Of a stretch of 64,000 nt of DNA, positions 17,576-27,143 are shown in pieces. The DNA lies in NCBI RefSeq assembly GCF_900100785.1, contig NZ_FNCP01000005.1, positions 124,001-188,000 of the forward strand. The letters are read 5' to 3'. Within the stretch, counting starts at the first letter, position 1. Every line of letters starts with the position of its first letter. Position numbers and translations under genes: made by a program. The notes beneath the pieces were generated by a model. The model made no database searches and was not told the origin of the DNA. It worked only from the letters and a program-made list of their open reading frames with translations. This stretch comes from Desulfosporosinus hippei DSM 8344. GTDB lineage: Bacteria > Bacillota > Desulfitobacteriia > Desulfitobacteriales > Desulfitobacteriaceae.

Positions 17576-19108
17576 TTAAGCTTCCTCTTCGCTCCCCCCA
17601 GAATCGGGGCGTATTTCTCTCTTTTCGAGAGCATTAATATAGGCTTTAGCGCTGGCCTCTATGATATCAGTCGAAAAACCCTTTCCAACTACAAGACGTC
17701 CATCCTCGTGACGCAACTTAACCGTAGCCTCTCCCAGTGCCTCGCTGCTTCTTGTTACAGATTTCAGGGTGTAATCTTCAAGAATTGCGGTATTTCCTGT
17801 GATTCTATCAATAGTATTGAATAATGCATTTACCGGGCCATTTCCACAGGCGGCATCAGTCATTATAGTTCCTTCAATTTCCAGGCTTACCGTTGCCGTA
17901 GCCATCTCAATTCCATTTGTCGCAATAGACATACTCTGCAAAACAATACTATTAAGAGCACCTCCTGAATCTCCCATCAGAACAAACAAATCTTGGTCAA
18001 ACACTTCTTTCTTAAGATCTGCCAACTGTAAAAATCTTTTATAAACGTCATCCAGCTGAGCTCCCGATACCTGGTAACCTAGTTCTTCTAAACAATGCTG
18101 AAGAGCATGCCTCCCCGATCTAGCTGTAAGGCTAATTAGGTTCTGCGCGACTCCAATAGTTTCCGGTTGAATAATCTCATAGGTTTCTCGATCCTTAAGA
18201 ACCCCATCCTGATGAATACCCGAAGCATGGTTGAAAGCATTAGCACCTACAATTGCCTTATGATCAGGAACAGTTACTCCTGTTATGCGGGAAACCAGTC
18301 TGCTGGTGGCTGATATTTCACGAGTATTAACTTTGCTCTCTACTCCATACGCAGCCCGCCGAGTGTAAATTGCCATGATAACCTCTTCAAGAGAAGTATT
18401 ACCTGCTCGCTCACCAATACCATTTATTGTTCCCTCCACTTGGCTGGCTCCTGCTCTTATTCCTGCTAAGGAGTTGGCCGTTGCCATGCCCAAGTCATTG
18501 TGGCAATGAACACTCACGATGGCTTTGTCAATATTCTTAACGTTTTTAATCACATAACCTATAAGCTCCCCATATTCCCACGGGCTGGCATAACCGACCG
18601 TATCGGGAATATTAACGACAGTAGCCCCTGCCGAAATAACATTTTCAATAACTCTTGCTAAAAATATGGGATCACTTCGAAACGCATCCTCTGCGTAAAA
18701 TTCAACATCACTCACATATTTTTTGGCGTACTTCACTGCTGCAACAGCCTGTTCTACAACTTGATCTGGGTTAAGTTTTAATTTCTTTTCCATGTGGACT
18801 GGAGATACCCCTATGCCGGTATGGATTCGTGGATATTCCGCTTTGCGCAGAGCTTGGGCACAGAGATCAATGTCCGCTTCTACTGCCCTAGTCAGCCCAC
18901 AGATGGTTACTCCTTTTAGTTCTTGGGCCATTGTACGAACTGACTCCATGTCGCCGGGCGAGGACGCCGGAAAACCCGCTTCGATAATATCTACTCCCAG
19001 CTTTACTAACTGGTGCCCTATTTCTAATTTCTCTCTAACGTTAAGGGTAATTCCTAAGGATTGCTCCCCATCTCTGAGGGTAGTATCAAACACATACAAT
19101 TTACGCAT
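17576..19108 (-). CDS. leuA: 2-isopropylmalate synthase
   Basis: 510 residues. It condenses acetyl-CoA and 2-oxoisovalerate, the first committed step of leucine synthesis. The TIM-barrel begins with TTLRDGEQS (catalytic Arg at 12) and contains SVHCHNDLGMA (metal ligands, about 201). INGIGERAGNTSLEEV and the C-terminal allosteric domain (about 370-500) match LeuA rather than homocitrate or citramalate synthase. AAGGAGG lies before the ATG. It stands alone, without leuBCD, under a leucine T-box. Confidence 0.95.
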   Translation of the reverse strand: MRKLYVFDTTLRDGEQSLGITLNVREKLEIGHQLVKLGVDIIEAGFPASSPGDMESVRTMAQELKGVTICGLTRAVEADIDLCAQALRKAEYPRIHTGIGVSPVHMEKKLKLNPDQVVEQAVAAVKYAKKYVSDVEFYAEDAFRSDPIFLARVIENVISAGATVVNIPDTVGYASPWEYGELIGYVIKNVKNIDKAIVSVHCHNDLGMATANSLAGIRAGASQVEGTINGIGERAGNTSLEEVIMAIYTRRAAYGVESKVNTREISATSRLVSRITGVTVPDHKAIVGANAFNHASGIHQDGVLKDRETYEIIQPETIGVAQNLISLTARSGRHALQHCLEELGYQVSGAQLDDVYKRFLQLADLKKEVFDQDLFVLMGDSGGALNSIVLQSMSIATNGIEMATATVSLEIEGTIMTDAACGNGPVNALFNTIDRITGNTAILEDYTLKSVTRSSEALGEATVKLRHEDGRLVVGKGFSTDIIEASAKAYINALEKREIRPDSGGSEEEA

Positions 19109-19133
19109 TACAATTCCTCCTTAAAAATAAATA

Positions 19134-19164
19134 AACCCTTCATCTCTAATTGAGACGAAGGGTT
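19134..19164 (-). terminator. T-box terminator of leuA
   Basis: AACCCTTCGTCTC and GAGATGAAGGGTT on the minus strand form a 13-bp stem followed by TATTTATTTTT, just before the leuA ribosome site. It is the off-state of the T-box. Confidence 0.85.
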
Positions 19165-19488
19165 AGTTCGCGGTACCACTCAAGTTGACGGTAAATAGCT
19201 AGCCGTCTTCTCTGCAGATACGAGACTTATCGATATTCCTTGATTGTGTTCATTGTTCGATCTAAAAGAACTTAATAGATCCAACTAACATCGATCGAGA
19301 ATCTTCGAATCATCCGATATCCCCTTCCTTTTAACGGTGGAAGTTCCGTCCGAGCCTACTTTCAACATTTCGGTCGGCTACTCAAGGAAGAGTTCTAAAC
19401 CCAAACCATTATTGCCTTTCACCAGCCGGCAACTCTCTTAAAACGGCACTAGGATTATACTATTTCCTGTCATCGTCATTTTAACAGT
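19165..19488 (-). ncRNA. T-box leader, leucine (CUC) specific, controlling leuA
   Basis: The T-box core AGTGGTACCGCG (19180-19169) is intact. Upstream, GATGACAGG begins stem I and a GAACUCUUCC segment fits the specifier loop, putting codon CUC at 19392-19390. This is the Leu codon also used in the B. subtilis ilv-leu leader. Uncharged tRNA-Leu would stabilise the antiterminator and let leuA be transcribed. The specifier assignment rests on manual folding. Confidence 0.9.
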
Positions 19489-19495
19489 TTATAAT

Positions 19496-19523
19496 ATTCT
19501 ACACTACTTCCATCGATTGTCAA
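19496..19523 (-). promoter_or_regulatory. Promoter of the leuA T-box transcript
   Basis: On the minus strand TTGACA (19523-19518), a 16-nt spacer and TAGAAT (19501-19496), directly upstream of stem I. Confidence 0.7.
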
Positions 19524-19619
19524 GGGTGTTTCCGACTTTTCTTTCCTCTGATTTATACATAGATAGATAGAGTACACTCCAAAGACGATTCAACATAGTT
19601 CTATTTTATATATTCACAA

Positions 19620-19657
19620 ACAATAGCAACGGATAATTCATAATCGGCTGCTATTGT
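19620..19657 (-). terminator. Probable terminator of the exporter operon
   Basis: ACAATAGCA and TGCTATTGT arms with partial inner pairing, followed by TTTGTG on the minus strand, about 90 nt after the adaptor-protein stop at 19746. Confidence 0.6.
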
Positions 19658-19745
19658 AGTGCCCTTCATATTAAGGTATCCATTACTTATACTCTTTCTA
19701 GATCAACACAAAGGTATTTATATCGTAGGTCATACCACTTTTATA

Positions 19746-21038
19746 CTATTTAAGGCGTTTTCCTTCTTTAAGTTCTTTTAAATTAGGATCCTGAAGAACT
19801 TGATCTCCTTCACTTAAGCCTTCCTCAATGGTAACTTGACTGTCATTTTCCAGTCCTTTCTTCACGGGCTGAATTTTTGCCTTACCTTCCTGAACTATCC
19901 AAACTGCATCTCCTTCTTGATAAGGAAAAAGGGACGTTTTAGGGATCATTAATTGATCTGGAACTTCTAAGGTGGTGAACATGACATCCACATTGCTTCC
20001 CAAAACGACAGTCGGTGAGTTTTCAGCGAGCTGAATAGTAACTTTAACCCGATTTTCTTTAAGTCCGAGTGGAGAAATCTTCTCGACAGCTGAGATAGCA
20101 ACCTCATCAACTGTACCCTCAAAGGACTTATTACCCGAACTGGTTTCTTGAATCACTTGAACTGGACTTCCCACTTTAATATCAAGAGCGTCACTAGCCA
20201 GGACAAAGCTTTCCAGTTTGTACCCCCCATTTGTGAACACGGTCATAATTTGCTGACCTTGGGAGATGACGTTGCCTTCTTTTAGAGAAAGATCTTTGAT
20301 AAACCCGTCATGCTGGGCAACCACTATGGCTTTACTAATCTTCTCTTCTAACTGGTCAATTTGCGCTTGAAGAGCTTTCTTCTGATTACTATAATATAGC
20401 TCTGTCCCTTTAGAAGTTTGATGTTGCTCATATATCAGTTGTAAGCCTAATTTCTGCTGCTCTAAGAGGTTTTTTGCCTTTTCGAAAGCTCTCTCGGCTT
20501 CTTCGTATTGAACACGCGCAATTGAACCAGCCTCATAGAGCGCCTTCTGACGAACTAAGTTTTCTTCCTCAGTCTGGGCATCCTTTTCCGCCAGCTGAAT
20601 GAGTAAGGTTTGTTGGGCGATTTGCGCTTGATCAGGGTTTTTATACTTCTCCAAGCGCTGTCCTTCGAGACTCTGTAATTGTGCCTTCAATCCTTCCAGC
20701 TGATAATTCAAATCACTAGTACTCATCTCCAATAGTACTTGTCCTTTTATAACGCTGTCGCCATTTTCAACCTTGAGGGACTCCAGTTTTCCTTCAACCG
20801 GGTTAAAGATTGGCCACTCCTTTGCAGCCATAACTTCCCCCTCCTCAGTGAAACCTTTGCTAAAATCATTGGGCTGCAGAGTAATTAGGTCTACTGCCAG
20901 AGGCATGGCTTTAGAGATGGTGACCGCAATAAGAATCAGGAGTGCAAGTCCTCCAAACATTAAGAGTCTACGATTTTTAAACTTAGGCAATCTTAATCTA
21001 TTTGATGTTTGATTTAACTTAGCTTTTTCTACGACCAT
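19746..21038 (-). CDS. MacA/HlyD-like membrane-fusion (adaptor) protein
   Basis: 430 residues from the ATG at 21038, preceded by AGGAGGGG. One N-terminal transmembrane helix (MFGGLALLILIAVTISKAM), a biotinyl-lipoyl hairpin half (EGKLESLKVENGDSVIKGQVLLE), a long alpha-helical hairpin (about 120-240) and beta-barrel and membrane-proximal domains. The second lipoyl half is HDGFIKDLSLKEGNVISQGQ. In Firmicutes such proteins work with MacB-like permeases to export peptides, lipids or drugs. It is the last gene of the operon. Confidence 0.88.
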   Translation of the reverse strand: MVVEKAKLNQTSNRLRLPKFKNRRLLMFGGLALLILIAVTISKAMPLAVDLITLQPNDFSKGFTEEGEVMAAKEWPIFNPVEGKLESLKVENGDSVIKGQVLLEMSTSDLNYQLEGLKAQLQSLEGQRLEKYKNPDQAQIAQQTLLIQLAEKDAQTEEENLVRQKALYEAGSIARVQYEEAERAFEKAKNLLEQQKLGLQLIYEQHQTSKGTELYYSNQKKALQAQIDQLEEKISKAIVVAQHDGFIKDLSLKEGNVISQGQQIMTVFTNGGYKLESFVLASDALDIKVGSPVQVIQETSSGNKSFEGTVDEVAISAVEKISPLGLKENRVKVTIQLAENSPTVVLGSNVDVMFTTLEVPDQLMIPKTSLFPYQEGDAVWIVQEGKAKIQPVKKGLENDSQVTIEEGLSEGDQVLQDPNLKELKEGKRLK

Positions 21039-21109
21039 TTTTACCCCTCCTACTCTCAACTCACAGATTTACAGTTTGCCTACTTTATCTTTCAGGTTCA
21101 ATTCGAACT

Positions 21110-23488
21110 TTAGTCTCGAGTTGCCAGAATTTCTACATAGGGAAGTGATTTTATTTTGTAGTAAGCCCTGCTTTGAGCTACTAAAACGGAAAATGCAGTT
21201 CCTACAGCCGCACCCAGCAAAGCCATCGGCGGAAGATCTGCCGGAAGAGAGTACATGTCATTGCTCATAGACTGAGCCATACTCATGCTTAAGACAAAGG
21301 CCATAGGTATACCAAGCAGAACTCCAAAGGCATATAATGTCCATTGTTCTGAGGTGATTACTCTAAGCACCTCTCTGGGTGTCATTCCCAGCACACGAAG
21401 GGAAGCTAATTCTCGTTTCCGTTCTGAGAGAGAAATTATACTTGAATTATAGATGAGGGCAAATCCACAAATTCCTCCGAGAATTGCCAACAACCAAACA
21501 GTAAAACCAAAAGACTCCATCATTTTTTCGATCTTTGCCCCTGTATCCTTGCGAGATTCGATGGAAGATACATTACTGGCATTTTGATATTTGCTTTTCA
21601 TGGCTCCTACTTCGGCAGGATCCATTTTGATCAACATTGCAGTACTGATTTCTCCTTGCCTGAGAAAGTGTTGTAATTCGGTATCCTTCATGAAGGCATT
21701 AAGCCCAACATACTGTGGAACGACTCCAGTGACCAATAAATTTTCACCTTTTTGACTAATGGTCTCTCTCCTTAAGGAGCTTTCCACATAAATAATGTCC
21801 CCCACGCTGACATTCAAGGATTTGGCCAAATGTTCGGAAAGTAATATTCCGTGGTCAGGAACCTCCAAGCGCAGTCCGTTTTTGTCCAGGATATTATAAA
21901 GTCTTGACCCTTCAGCTAGACCCATCAGGGCTACTTCTTTCTTTAACCAACCATTTCTCAAAGAAGCAGGCACTTCCAAGATTGGCTCAACTCTGGAAAC
22001 CCCCGGGTCATGGGCAACGGCATATTTTGTAGCCCCAGTAGGGGAAGGTTCGCTAAGCTGTAATTTGACATCATAGGTTTGCACTTGTTCTAACTGAACC
22101 ACAGTCAATAAGTCGGTCATATTCTGCATAGACCACGATACTGTCATTAAGCTATAGACTACAGCGATCCCTACAACATTAAAAACACTCCTGGTTGGTG
22201 TACGAAACACATCCCGAATACCCATCTGGGCTTGAGAGGAAAGGGATTGCCAAAACCAACTGAATTTCTCGATTAAGGTTTTGCGCGCAGTCCCTGGCGC
22301 TGGTGGTCTCATAGCTTGAGCTGGTTCCAGGCGCAAGATATCCAGACTGCCTTTTATTCCACTAAGTACGCTAAAGACTAAAGCAAGCGCCAGACTGATA
22401 AAGAGGTATTTAAACGAGAATTCACTTTTAAGACCAGGTAGGGCGAAGAAATTCCGGTACATTGTGGTTAAGGGAAATGAAAGAGCGATTCCAGATAATC
22501 CTCCCAGCAATCCCCCTGTTGTCCCTATAACCATGGGATAGGACAGATAGTGTAAAACAATCTCCAGATCAGTAAAGCCAAAGGCCTTTAGGGTTCCAAT
22601 GGATACTCGTTGCTGTTCGATGAGCCGTCGCAGCATAGTATACAAAATGATGGCGGCAACTCCTAAAAACACTACGGGAAGGGTTTTGGTTGTAGTGCGG
22701 ATTTGTTTAATTTCGCTGGTTAGAATGGAGTGACTTGTCTGATCCTTGCGAGGGACTATACTACGGAAGCCATAGGGCTTTAACTCAGCTTGCAGATTGT
22801 CTTTCACTGAATCAAAACTTACCCCTTCTTCCAGAGTAAACACAATATCATTAACTTGCCCTTTTTCCTTTACCAGTACCTTAAGTGTATCTAATGAAAT
22901 ATAGGCTATGCCAAATTCTTCAGCCGATGGATAAAGATCTTGGGCATTTCTCATAATGTATATGAACTCAGGACTTTGCCCAGTTCCTGTAATATATAGG
23001 GGGACCTGATTTCCATCGATACTCAGATCAATTGAATCCCCAATGGACAAATGATTAACCTCTAAAAATTTGGGATCCACGAGAATTTCAGGTTGGTTTT
23101 CCCTCGGAAGCTGTCCCTCAATAAGTTTAATCTGGTTAATCTGAGTAGCATTGCTCTTATTTAGCGTAACCATCTTCAAATACTTATTAGAATTTTTCTC
23201 TTGGTCTATGATACGAACTTCTTTGACAATCCGTCCTGTAACTTGATCAATACCAGGTAACAAGGTAAGTGAGTTTACTTTATTTTCAGGATACCCTGTT
23301 ACAGTGATAAAACCGTCGGCGAAGTTGGTTTCTGTATAAAACTCCTGCTGTGCCTTATCCATACTTTCCACGGCAATGGACATCGAAGTATAGAGGAGTA
23401 AGCCTATGGCGATAACTATAATGCAGGCGAGATAAACTCCAAAGTTTTCTTTAATATCTCTTATCGCTTTTCTTCTAAGCATCACCAT
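21110..23488 (-). CDS. FtsX/MacB-type ABC exporter permease, duplicated
   Basis: 792 residues from the ATG at 23488, preceded by GAGGAGA. An N-terminal helix is followed by a large extracytoplasmic domain and three helices, then a second copy (from about residue 400), giving the 8-helix double-FtsX plan. KRELASLRVLGMTPREVLRVI near the C-terminus and SIGTLKAFGFTDLEIVLHYL in the first half are the FtsX coupling helices. It overlaps the ATPase gene by 7 bp. It would couple ATP hydrolysis to periplasmic or membrane substrate handling rather than classic transmembrane transport. Confidence 0.9.
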   Translation of the reverse strand: MVMLRRKAIRDIKENFGVYLACIIVIAIGLLLYTSMSIAVESMDKAQQEFYTETNFADGFITVTGYPENKVNSLTLLPGIDQVTGRIVKEVRIIDQEKNSNKYLKMVTLNKSNATQINQIKLIEGQLPRENQPEILVDPKFLEVNHLSIGDSIDLSIDGNQVPLYITGTGQSPEFIYIMRNAQDLYPSAEEFGIAYISLDTLKVLVKEKGQVNDIVFTLEEGVSFDSVKDNLQAELKPYGFRSIVPRKDQTSHSILTSEIKQIRTTTKTLPVVFLGVAAIILYTMLRRLIEQQRVSIGTLKAFGFTDLEIVLHYLSYPMVIGTTGGLLGGLSGIALSFPLTTMYRNFFALPGLKSEFSFKYLFISLALALVFSVLSGIKGSLDILRLEPAQAMRPPAPGTARKTLIEKFSWFWQSLSSQAQMGIRDVFRTPTRSVFNVVGIAVVYSLMTVSWSMQNMTDLLTVVQLEQVQTYDVKLQLSEPSPTGATKYAVAHDPGVSRVEPILEVPASLRNGWLKKEVALMGLAEGSRLYNILDKNGLRLEVPDHGILLSEHLAKSLNVSVGDIIYVESSLRRETISQKGENLLVTGVVPQYVGLNAFMKDTELQHFLRQGEISTAMLIKMDPAEVGAMKSKYQNASNVSSIESRKDTGAKIEKMMESFGFTVWLLAILGGICGFALIYNSSIISLSERKRELASLRVLGMTPREVLRVITSEQWTLYAFGVLLGIPMAFVLSMSMAQSMSNDMYSLPADLPPMALLGAAVGTAFSVLVAQSRAYYKIKSLPYVEILATRD

Positions 23489-24186
23489 GTTATCTCCTCT
23501 GGACAAAGTGGTTTTTCAATGACTTTAACATCATCCAGTAATCCATCCTTTAAATAAAAAACCCGATTGGCCATTTTGGCAATTTCTACATTATGCGTAA
23601 TAATAATGACGGTCTTATGGTAATTAAGGTTCAACTTCTGCAAGGCTTTTAAAACCTGAATGCCTGTTTGAATATCTAAGGCACCCGTCGGCTCATCGCA
23701 AAGCAAAAGCTCTGGGTTTTTGACAATAGCTCGTGCGATGGCCACCCGCTGCTGCTGGCCTCCCGAAAGTTGGGCAGGAAAGTGATCTTTCCAGTTTTCC
23801 AGACCGACTTCCCGTAAAATATCCAGTACTGAGAGTGGATTTTCGGCAATTTCTGCAACTAGTCTTACATTTTCATAGACAGTGAGATTAGGCATTAAAT
23901 TGTAATTTTGAAAGACAAATCCGACCTCATTTCGTCGATAAAGGGTAAGCTGTTGGTCATCAATCTCATGTAGGGGCTGTTCCTTGTAATATAGCTCACC
24001 AATTGAGGCCTGGGTCATCCCGCCGATAATATTTAGCAAGGTTGTCTTCCCAGAGCCGCTTTGCCCCAATATTACAATAAATTCTCCGGAGAAGATCTGG
24101 AAGTCAATCCCCTTCAAAACCTCGATTTCTACTTCACCGGTACTATAATTTTTGCGAAGATTTTTTCCTTCCATCAGAATATCCAT
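23482..24186 (-). CDS. MacB/LolD-type ABC exporter ATP-binding protein
   Basis: 234 residues from ATG 24186, 8 nt after GGGGGG; GTG 24195 is also in frame. Walker [18 protein letters not shown]-loop [18 protein letters not shown], signature [15 protein letters not shown], Walker [13 protein letters not shown] and H-loop IITHN are all intact. The [20 protein letters not shown] start is typical of the LolD/MacB subfamily. It lies between the TetR gene and the permease. Confidence 0.95.
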   Translation of the reverse strand: MDILMEGKNLRKNYSTGEVEIEVLKGIDFQIFSGEFIVILGQSGSGKTTLLNIIGGMTQASIGELYYKEQPLHEIDDQQLTLYRRNEVGFVFQNYNLMPNLTVYENVRLVAEIAENPLSVLDILREVGLENWKDHFPAQLSGGQQQRVAIARAIVKNPELLLCDEPTGALDIQTGIQVLKALQKLNLNYHKTVIIITHNVEIAKMANRVFYLKDGLLDDVKVIEKPLCPEEITW

Positions 24187-24210
24187 CTCTCTCACCCCCC
24201 AGAAAATGGC

Positions 24211-24852
24211 TTAGTTCGTGGAATCTAAGCTATACATTCCATACTTTAAGATTTCCATGTATCCCATATACTCTGCCATAATTTTATCGTAATCTTGGAA
24301 CAGCTCATGTTCCTTACCCTTATAGTCCTTGAGATACTTTTCCCCAAGTGCACCTATAAAAAGCGTGATTACTTCAATTGCCTTGGACGGTTCTACTCCA
24401 CCTCTGAACTTTGAATAATCGATATCCTTAAAAAACGTTGGCATATATTCTTTAGAAGCTTTTAAATACTTTTTTTCGATATCGGAACGCATCTCCTCAG
24501 GCGGACTTGCAAGTGCTTCCATAAACAGTTTTACAATATAGGGGTATTCCTGAGCTATCTTAAGCTTAATCACACCCAGTTCACTAAACCTTTGGAAGAT
24601 ATCTTTAGTCTCAGTTAAGGGATATTTCATAAATTCTTCTGTCATCGCCAGCATACAGTAATCTAAGACATAACAAAATAGAGCTTTCTTATTTTTAAAA
24701 TAATGAAACAAAATTCCTTTGGATATACCAGCTTCCTTTATAATTGCATTGGTCGAAGCTTTGTCATACCCTTTATCGGCAAATTCAAGAATACAGGCAT
24801 CTAAAATCTTCTTCTTCTTATCTTCATTAAGATTTTCAAAATTCTCGTACAA
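24211..24852 (-). CDS. TetR/AcrR-family regulator of the exporter operon
   Basis: 213 residues with an N-terminal helix-turn-helix: ACILEFADKGYDKASTNAIIKEAGISKGILFHYFKNKKALF. The C-terminal helical domain would sense an unknown ligand. It is the first gene of the operon, and an operator-like palindrome overlaps the promoter, so autoregulation is likely. TTG start about 8 nt after AGGAGAG. Confidence 0.9.
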   Translation of the reverse strand: MYENFENLNEDKKKKILDACILEFADKGYDKASTNAIIKEAGISKGILFHYFKNKKALFCYVLDYCMLAMTEEFMKYPLTETKDIFQRFSELGVIKLKIAQEYPYIVKLFMEALASPPEEMRSDIEKKYLKASKEYMPTFFKDIDYSKFRGGVEPSKAIEVITLFIGALGEKYLKDYKGKEHELFQDYDKIMAEYMGYMEILKYGMYSLDSTN

Positions 24853-24909
24853 AAATATTCTCTCCTTAGTTGCAAGACATCCCTTATTAAGGCTTAGCCA
24901 TTTGATATG

Positions 24910-24939
24910 ATTATATCACCGAATTGACCAAGTGGTCAA
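24910..24939 (-). promoter_or_regulatory. Promoter with TetR-type operator
   Basis: On the minus strand TTGACC (24939-24934), an 18-nt spacer and TATAAT (24915-24910). The perfect inverted repeat TTGACCA-AG-TGGTCAA (24924-24939) covers the -35 box, as expected for repression by the TetR protein encoded just downstream. Confidence 0.75.
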
Positions 24940-24985
24940 CGGGAATCGATGCATGGTCATAACTAGTTACCAGTCATTCTTGACC

Positions 24986-25067
24986 GAAATAGAAAAAGTG
25001 CACCTCCATTGTTAACGATGTCTAACAATTGGGGTGCAGATCAGATGCCCTCTGCTTTTTCTATTTC
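24986..25067. other. Branched inverted-repeat element (possible structured RNA)
   Basis: Outer arms GAAATAGAAAAAG (24986-24998) and CTTTTTCTATTTC (25055-25067) are perfect 13-bp complements. They enclose a 15-bp hairpin (24999-25014 with 25023-25038, two one-base bulges) and a short hairpin GCAGA/TCTGC (25036-25040 with 25051-25055; its edge overlaps the first). The fold resembles a three-way junction. It lies between the divergent TetR operon and the ORF at 25297. It could be a small RNA, a bidirectional terminator or a miniature mobile element. Confidence 0.6.
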
Positions 25068-25296
25068 AATATTTAATTATCTTAAAAGACCCTGACTCTA
25101 TTGGTTTCTAAGAAAATTCTCCCGTAAATACTCACAAACTTCATCCAGATAATGTCAGACCCATCCTTCTCAATAAAAAGGTGCTAACCACGAAAATTAC
25201 TGATAAGTATTATATATCAAAACTAAAATTTCAGGCTAAAGATACCTTTACGTGGTAATAACTAATTATACGATCCAACGAAAGGGGGCTAAGGGC

Positions 25297-25848
25297 TTGG
25301 AAGAGATACTGTTATCCAATAGAATCATTGACTTAGGTTCCATCGGATTAATAATTGTACCGCTAGGGGATTCCTCTTTAAATGTTATAAAGCTAAAAGT
25401 TTATGAGCGAGAGAACTTTTTTTCGAACCCTATTCCTGACATTAATCAAACTCAAATAGCAGAGTTCTCAATTTCCGCCAACTCTTTTTCTGAAGCAGTT
25501 GAACAAATTCAAGAACTCTATGATGGCTGGTCAAAAATCGATAAGTCTGAGACAACGACTATTATTGGTATTCATAATCAAAATCCTAATGTCCTGTATA
25601 TTCAGTTTTCACACGGCGAACGATATTATATCTATAAACGCTGCTTAACACTTAGTAAGGAAATGATCTTTGAAGAGTTATTTGGCAAAAATCATAATCT
25701 TAGTCGGCGCTCTTTAAACAATGAAGATGAACAATACTTGATTTCCAAACTCCGGTTTATGCCTAAAACCAAAAATGCTATTAGTTTCTATTCTTATAAG
25801 CCCCAGAAACGAGCAAAAAGACATTTTTCGTTTTCTAGTTCATCCTAA
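25297..25848 (+). CDS. Conserved-looking hypothetical protein
   Basis: 183 residues from TTG 25297, chosen because AAAGGGGG lies 8 nt upstream; a GTG at 25252 is in frame but has no ribosome site. No family is recognised. The N-terminal half looks globular (IGLIIVPLGDSSLNVIKLKVYERENF), the middle predicts beta strands (TTTIIGIHNQNPNVLYIQFSHGERYYIYKR), and the C-terminus is basic and ends in a Ser-rich tail (RAKRHFSFSSSS). No signal peptide or membrane helix. It converges on the YeiH-like gene with only 14 bp between stops. Confidence 0.6.
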   Translation: MEEILLSNRIIDLGSIGLIIVPLGDSSLNVIKLKVYERENFFSNPIPDINQTQIAEFSISANSFSEAVEQIQELYDGWSKIDKSETTTIIGIHNQNPNVLYIQFSHGERYYIYKRCLTLSKEMIFEELFGKNHNLSRRSLNNEDEQYLISKLRFMPKTKNAISFYSYKPQKRAKRHFSFSSSS

Positions 25849-25862
25849 TGAAGCCAGTTAAC

Positions 25863-26903
25863 CTATACACTCAGCCACATTAAGGCAAAAAAGGATACCG
25901 AGGAAACCACTATAGAAGCAATAATCATAGCCAAAAGGGGTCTCATAGCACGAGTCCGTAAACTAGAGAGGTGAACATTAAGCCCTAACCCAACCATAGC
26001 CGCACCTAGAAGAAACGATGATGCTGAGGAAATGTCCTTTAACACATTCTCGGGAATCTCAAGATAGGTTCCTATCAAACTTGTAATGATAAATCCTACT
26101 AAAAACCAAGGAAAGGGTGCACTTTGATTACTCTTTCCACCTTCCTTACGCTTCATCCACATGGAGAGAAGAAAACTTAAGGGAATCAGCAGAAACACTC
26201 TGCCTAGCTTAGCAAGTAAACTTATAGCCATAACATCCGGACCTGCAGGCATAGCCGCTGCTGCAACATGAGCTATCTCATGCAAACTAACTCCACTCCA
26301 GATTCCATAAGTGACAGAACTTATTGGCAAAAAGGGCATCAAAAATGTGTAGGATAAAGCAAAAACTGTTCCAACCAAAGCAATGATTCCTGCTCCAATT
26401 GCAGTATCTTCATCATTGGCTTTGAGAATTGGAGAGACAGCGGCAATTGCCGCGGCCCCACAAACTCCAGTCCCGATTCCTAAAAGCAGCGAGAGATTCA
26501 AGTCTGCTTTAAATAACTTTGCCAATAACATGGTAACACTAATCCCCATAACAATTGTTAGAACATCATAGAAAAGCAGAATTCCACCTTTATGAATCAC
26601 CAAATCAATATTTAACTTGAACCCATAAAGAATAATAGCAAACCTCATCAGATAACGTGCGGAAAATTGTATTCCTTCTCGTAGACTCTCGGGATACCCA
26701 ACAACATTACGATATATTACCGCCATCAAAATAGCGCTTAACATTGCTCCAATTCGCTCTATAAACGGCAGGCTTCCTAGCAAGGTTCCAGCACCGGCAA
26801 AAACCATGGTAAACATAATTCCCATTACAAAACGGTTTCGCCTTTCCTGTTCTATCATTAAACTTTGCTGAAAACCTAAGTTCACTTTAGCCTGAAACCA
26901 CAT
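25863..26903 (-). CDS. YeiH-family putative sulfate exporter
   Basis: 346 residues, about ten transmembrane helices, UPF0324/YeiH family: GIGTGVCGAAAIAAVSPILKA and WSGVSLHEIAHVAAAA are the conserved blocks. Members are thought to export sulfate or related anions and are usually controlled by a divergent LysR-type gene, as found here. AGGGAGG lies 8 nt before the ATG. In a sulfate-reducing lineage a link to sulfur compounds is plausible, but this is inference. Confidence 0.9.
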   Translation of the reverse strand: MWFQAKVNLGFQQSLMIEQERRNRFVMGIMFTMVFAGAGTLLGSLPFIERIGAMLSAILMAVIYRNVVGYPESLREGIQFSARYLMRFAIILYGFKLNIDLVIHKGGILLFYDVLTIVMGISVTMLLAKLFKADLNLSLLLGIGTGVCGAAAIAAVSPILKANDEDTAIGAGIIALVGTVFALSYTFLMPFLPISSVTYGIWSGVSLHEIAHVAAAAMPAGPDVMAISLLAKLGRVFLLIPLSFLLSMWMKRKEGGKSNQSAPFPWFLVGFIITSLIGTYLEIPENVLKDISSASSFLLGAAMVGLGLNVHLSSLRTRAMRPLLAMIIASIVVSSVSFFALMWLSV

Positions 26904-26982
26904 TTCTATTGCCTCCCTATTCTTGTCAACAAATCAAAATTCAACTCATCAGCAGCAAATGCCCTGTGAGTAAACTATAGAT

Positions 26983-26998
26983 TCATACCAGGTTATGA
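26983..26998. promoter_or_regulatory. Candidate LysR-type operator
   Basis: TCATA-N6-TATGA, an imperfect T-N11-A style palindrome, lies in the 240-bp gap between the divergent YeiH-like and LysR-type genes. Confidence 0.35.
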
Positions 26999-27143
26999 GG
27001 CAATATAGGTTCCTTTAGCTTATCATTAGTAAACTGTATTTTTGTTTGCCGGTATTTGTTGTATTATTATGACGAGCATTCTGTATCTTGAAGTAAATTT
27101 TAAGTGCTAAATTAACCATTTAACTGGACTAGGGGTGTAAACA

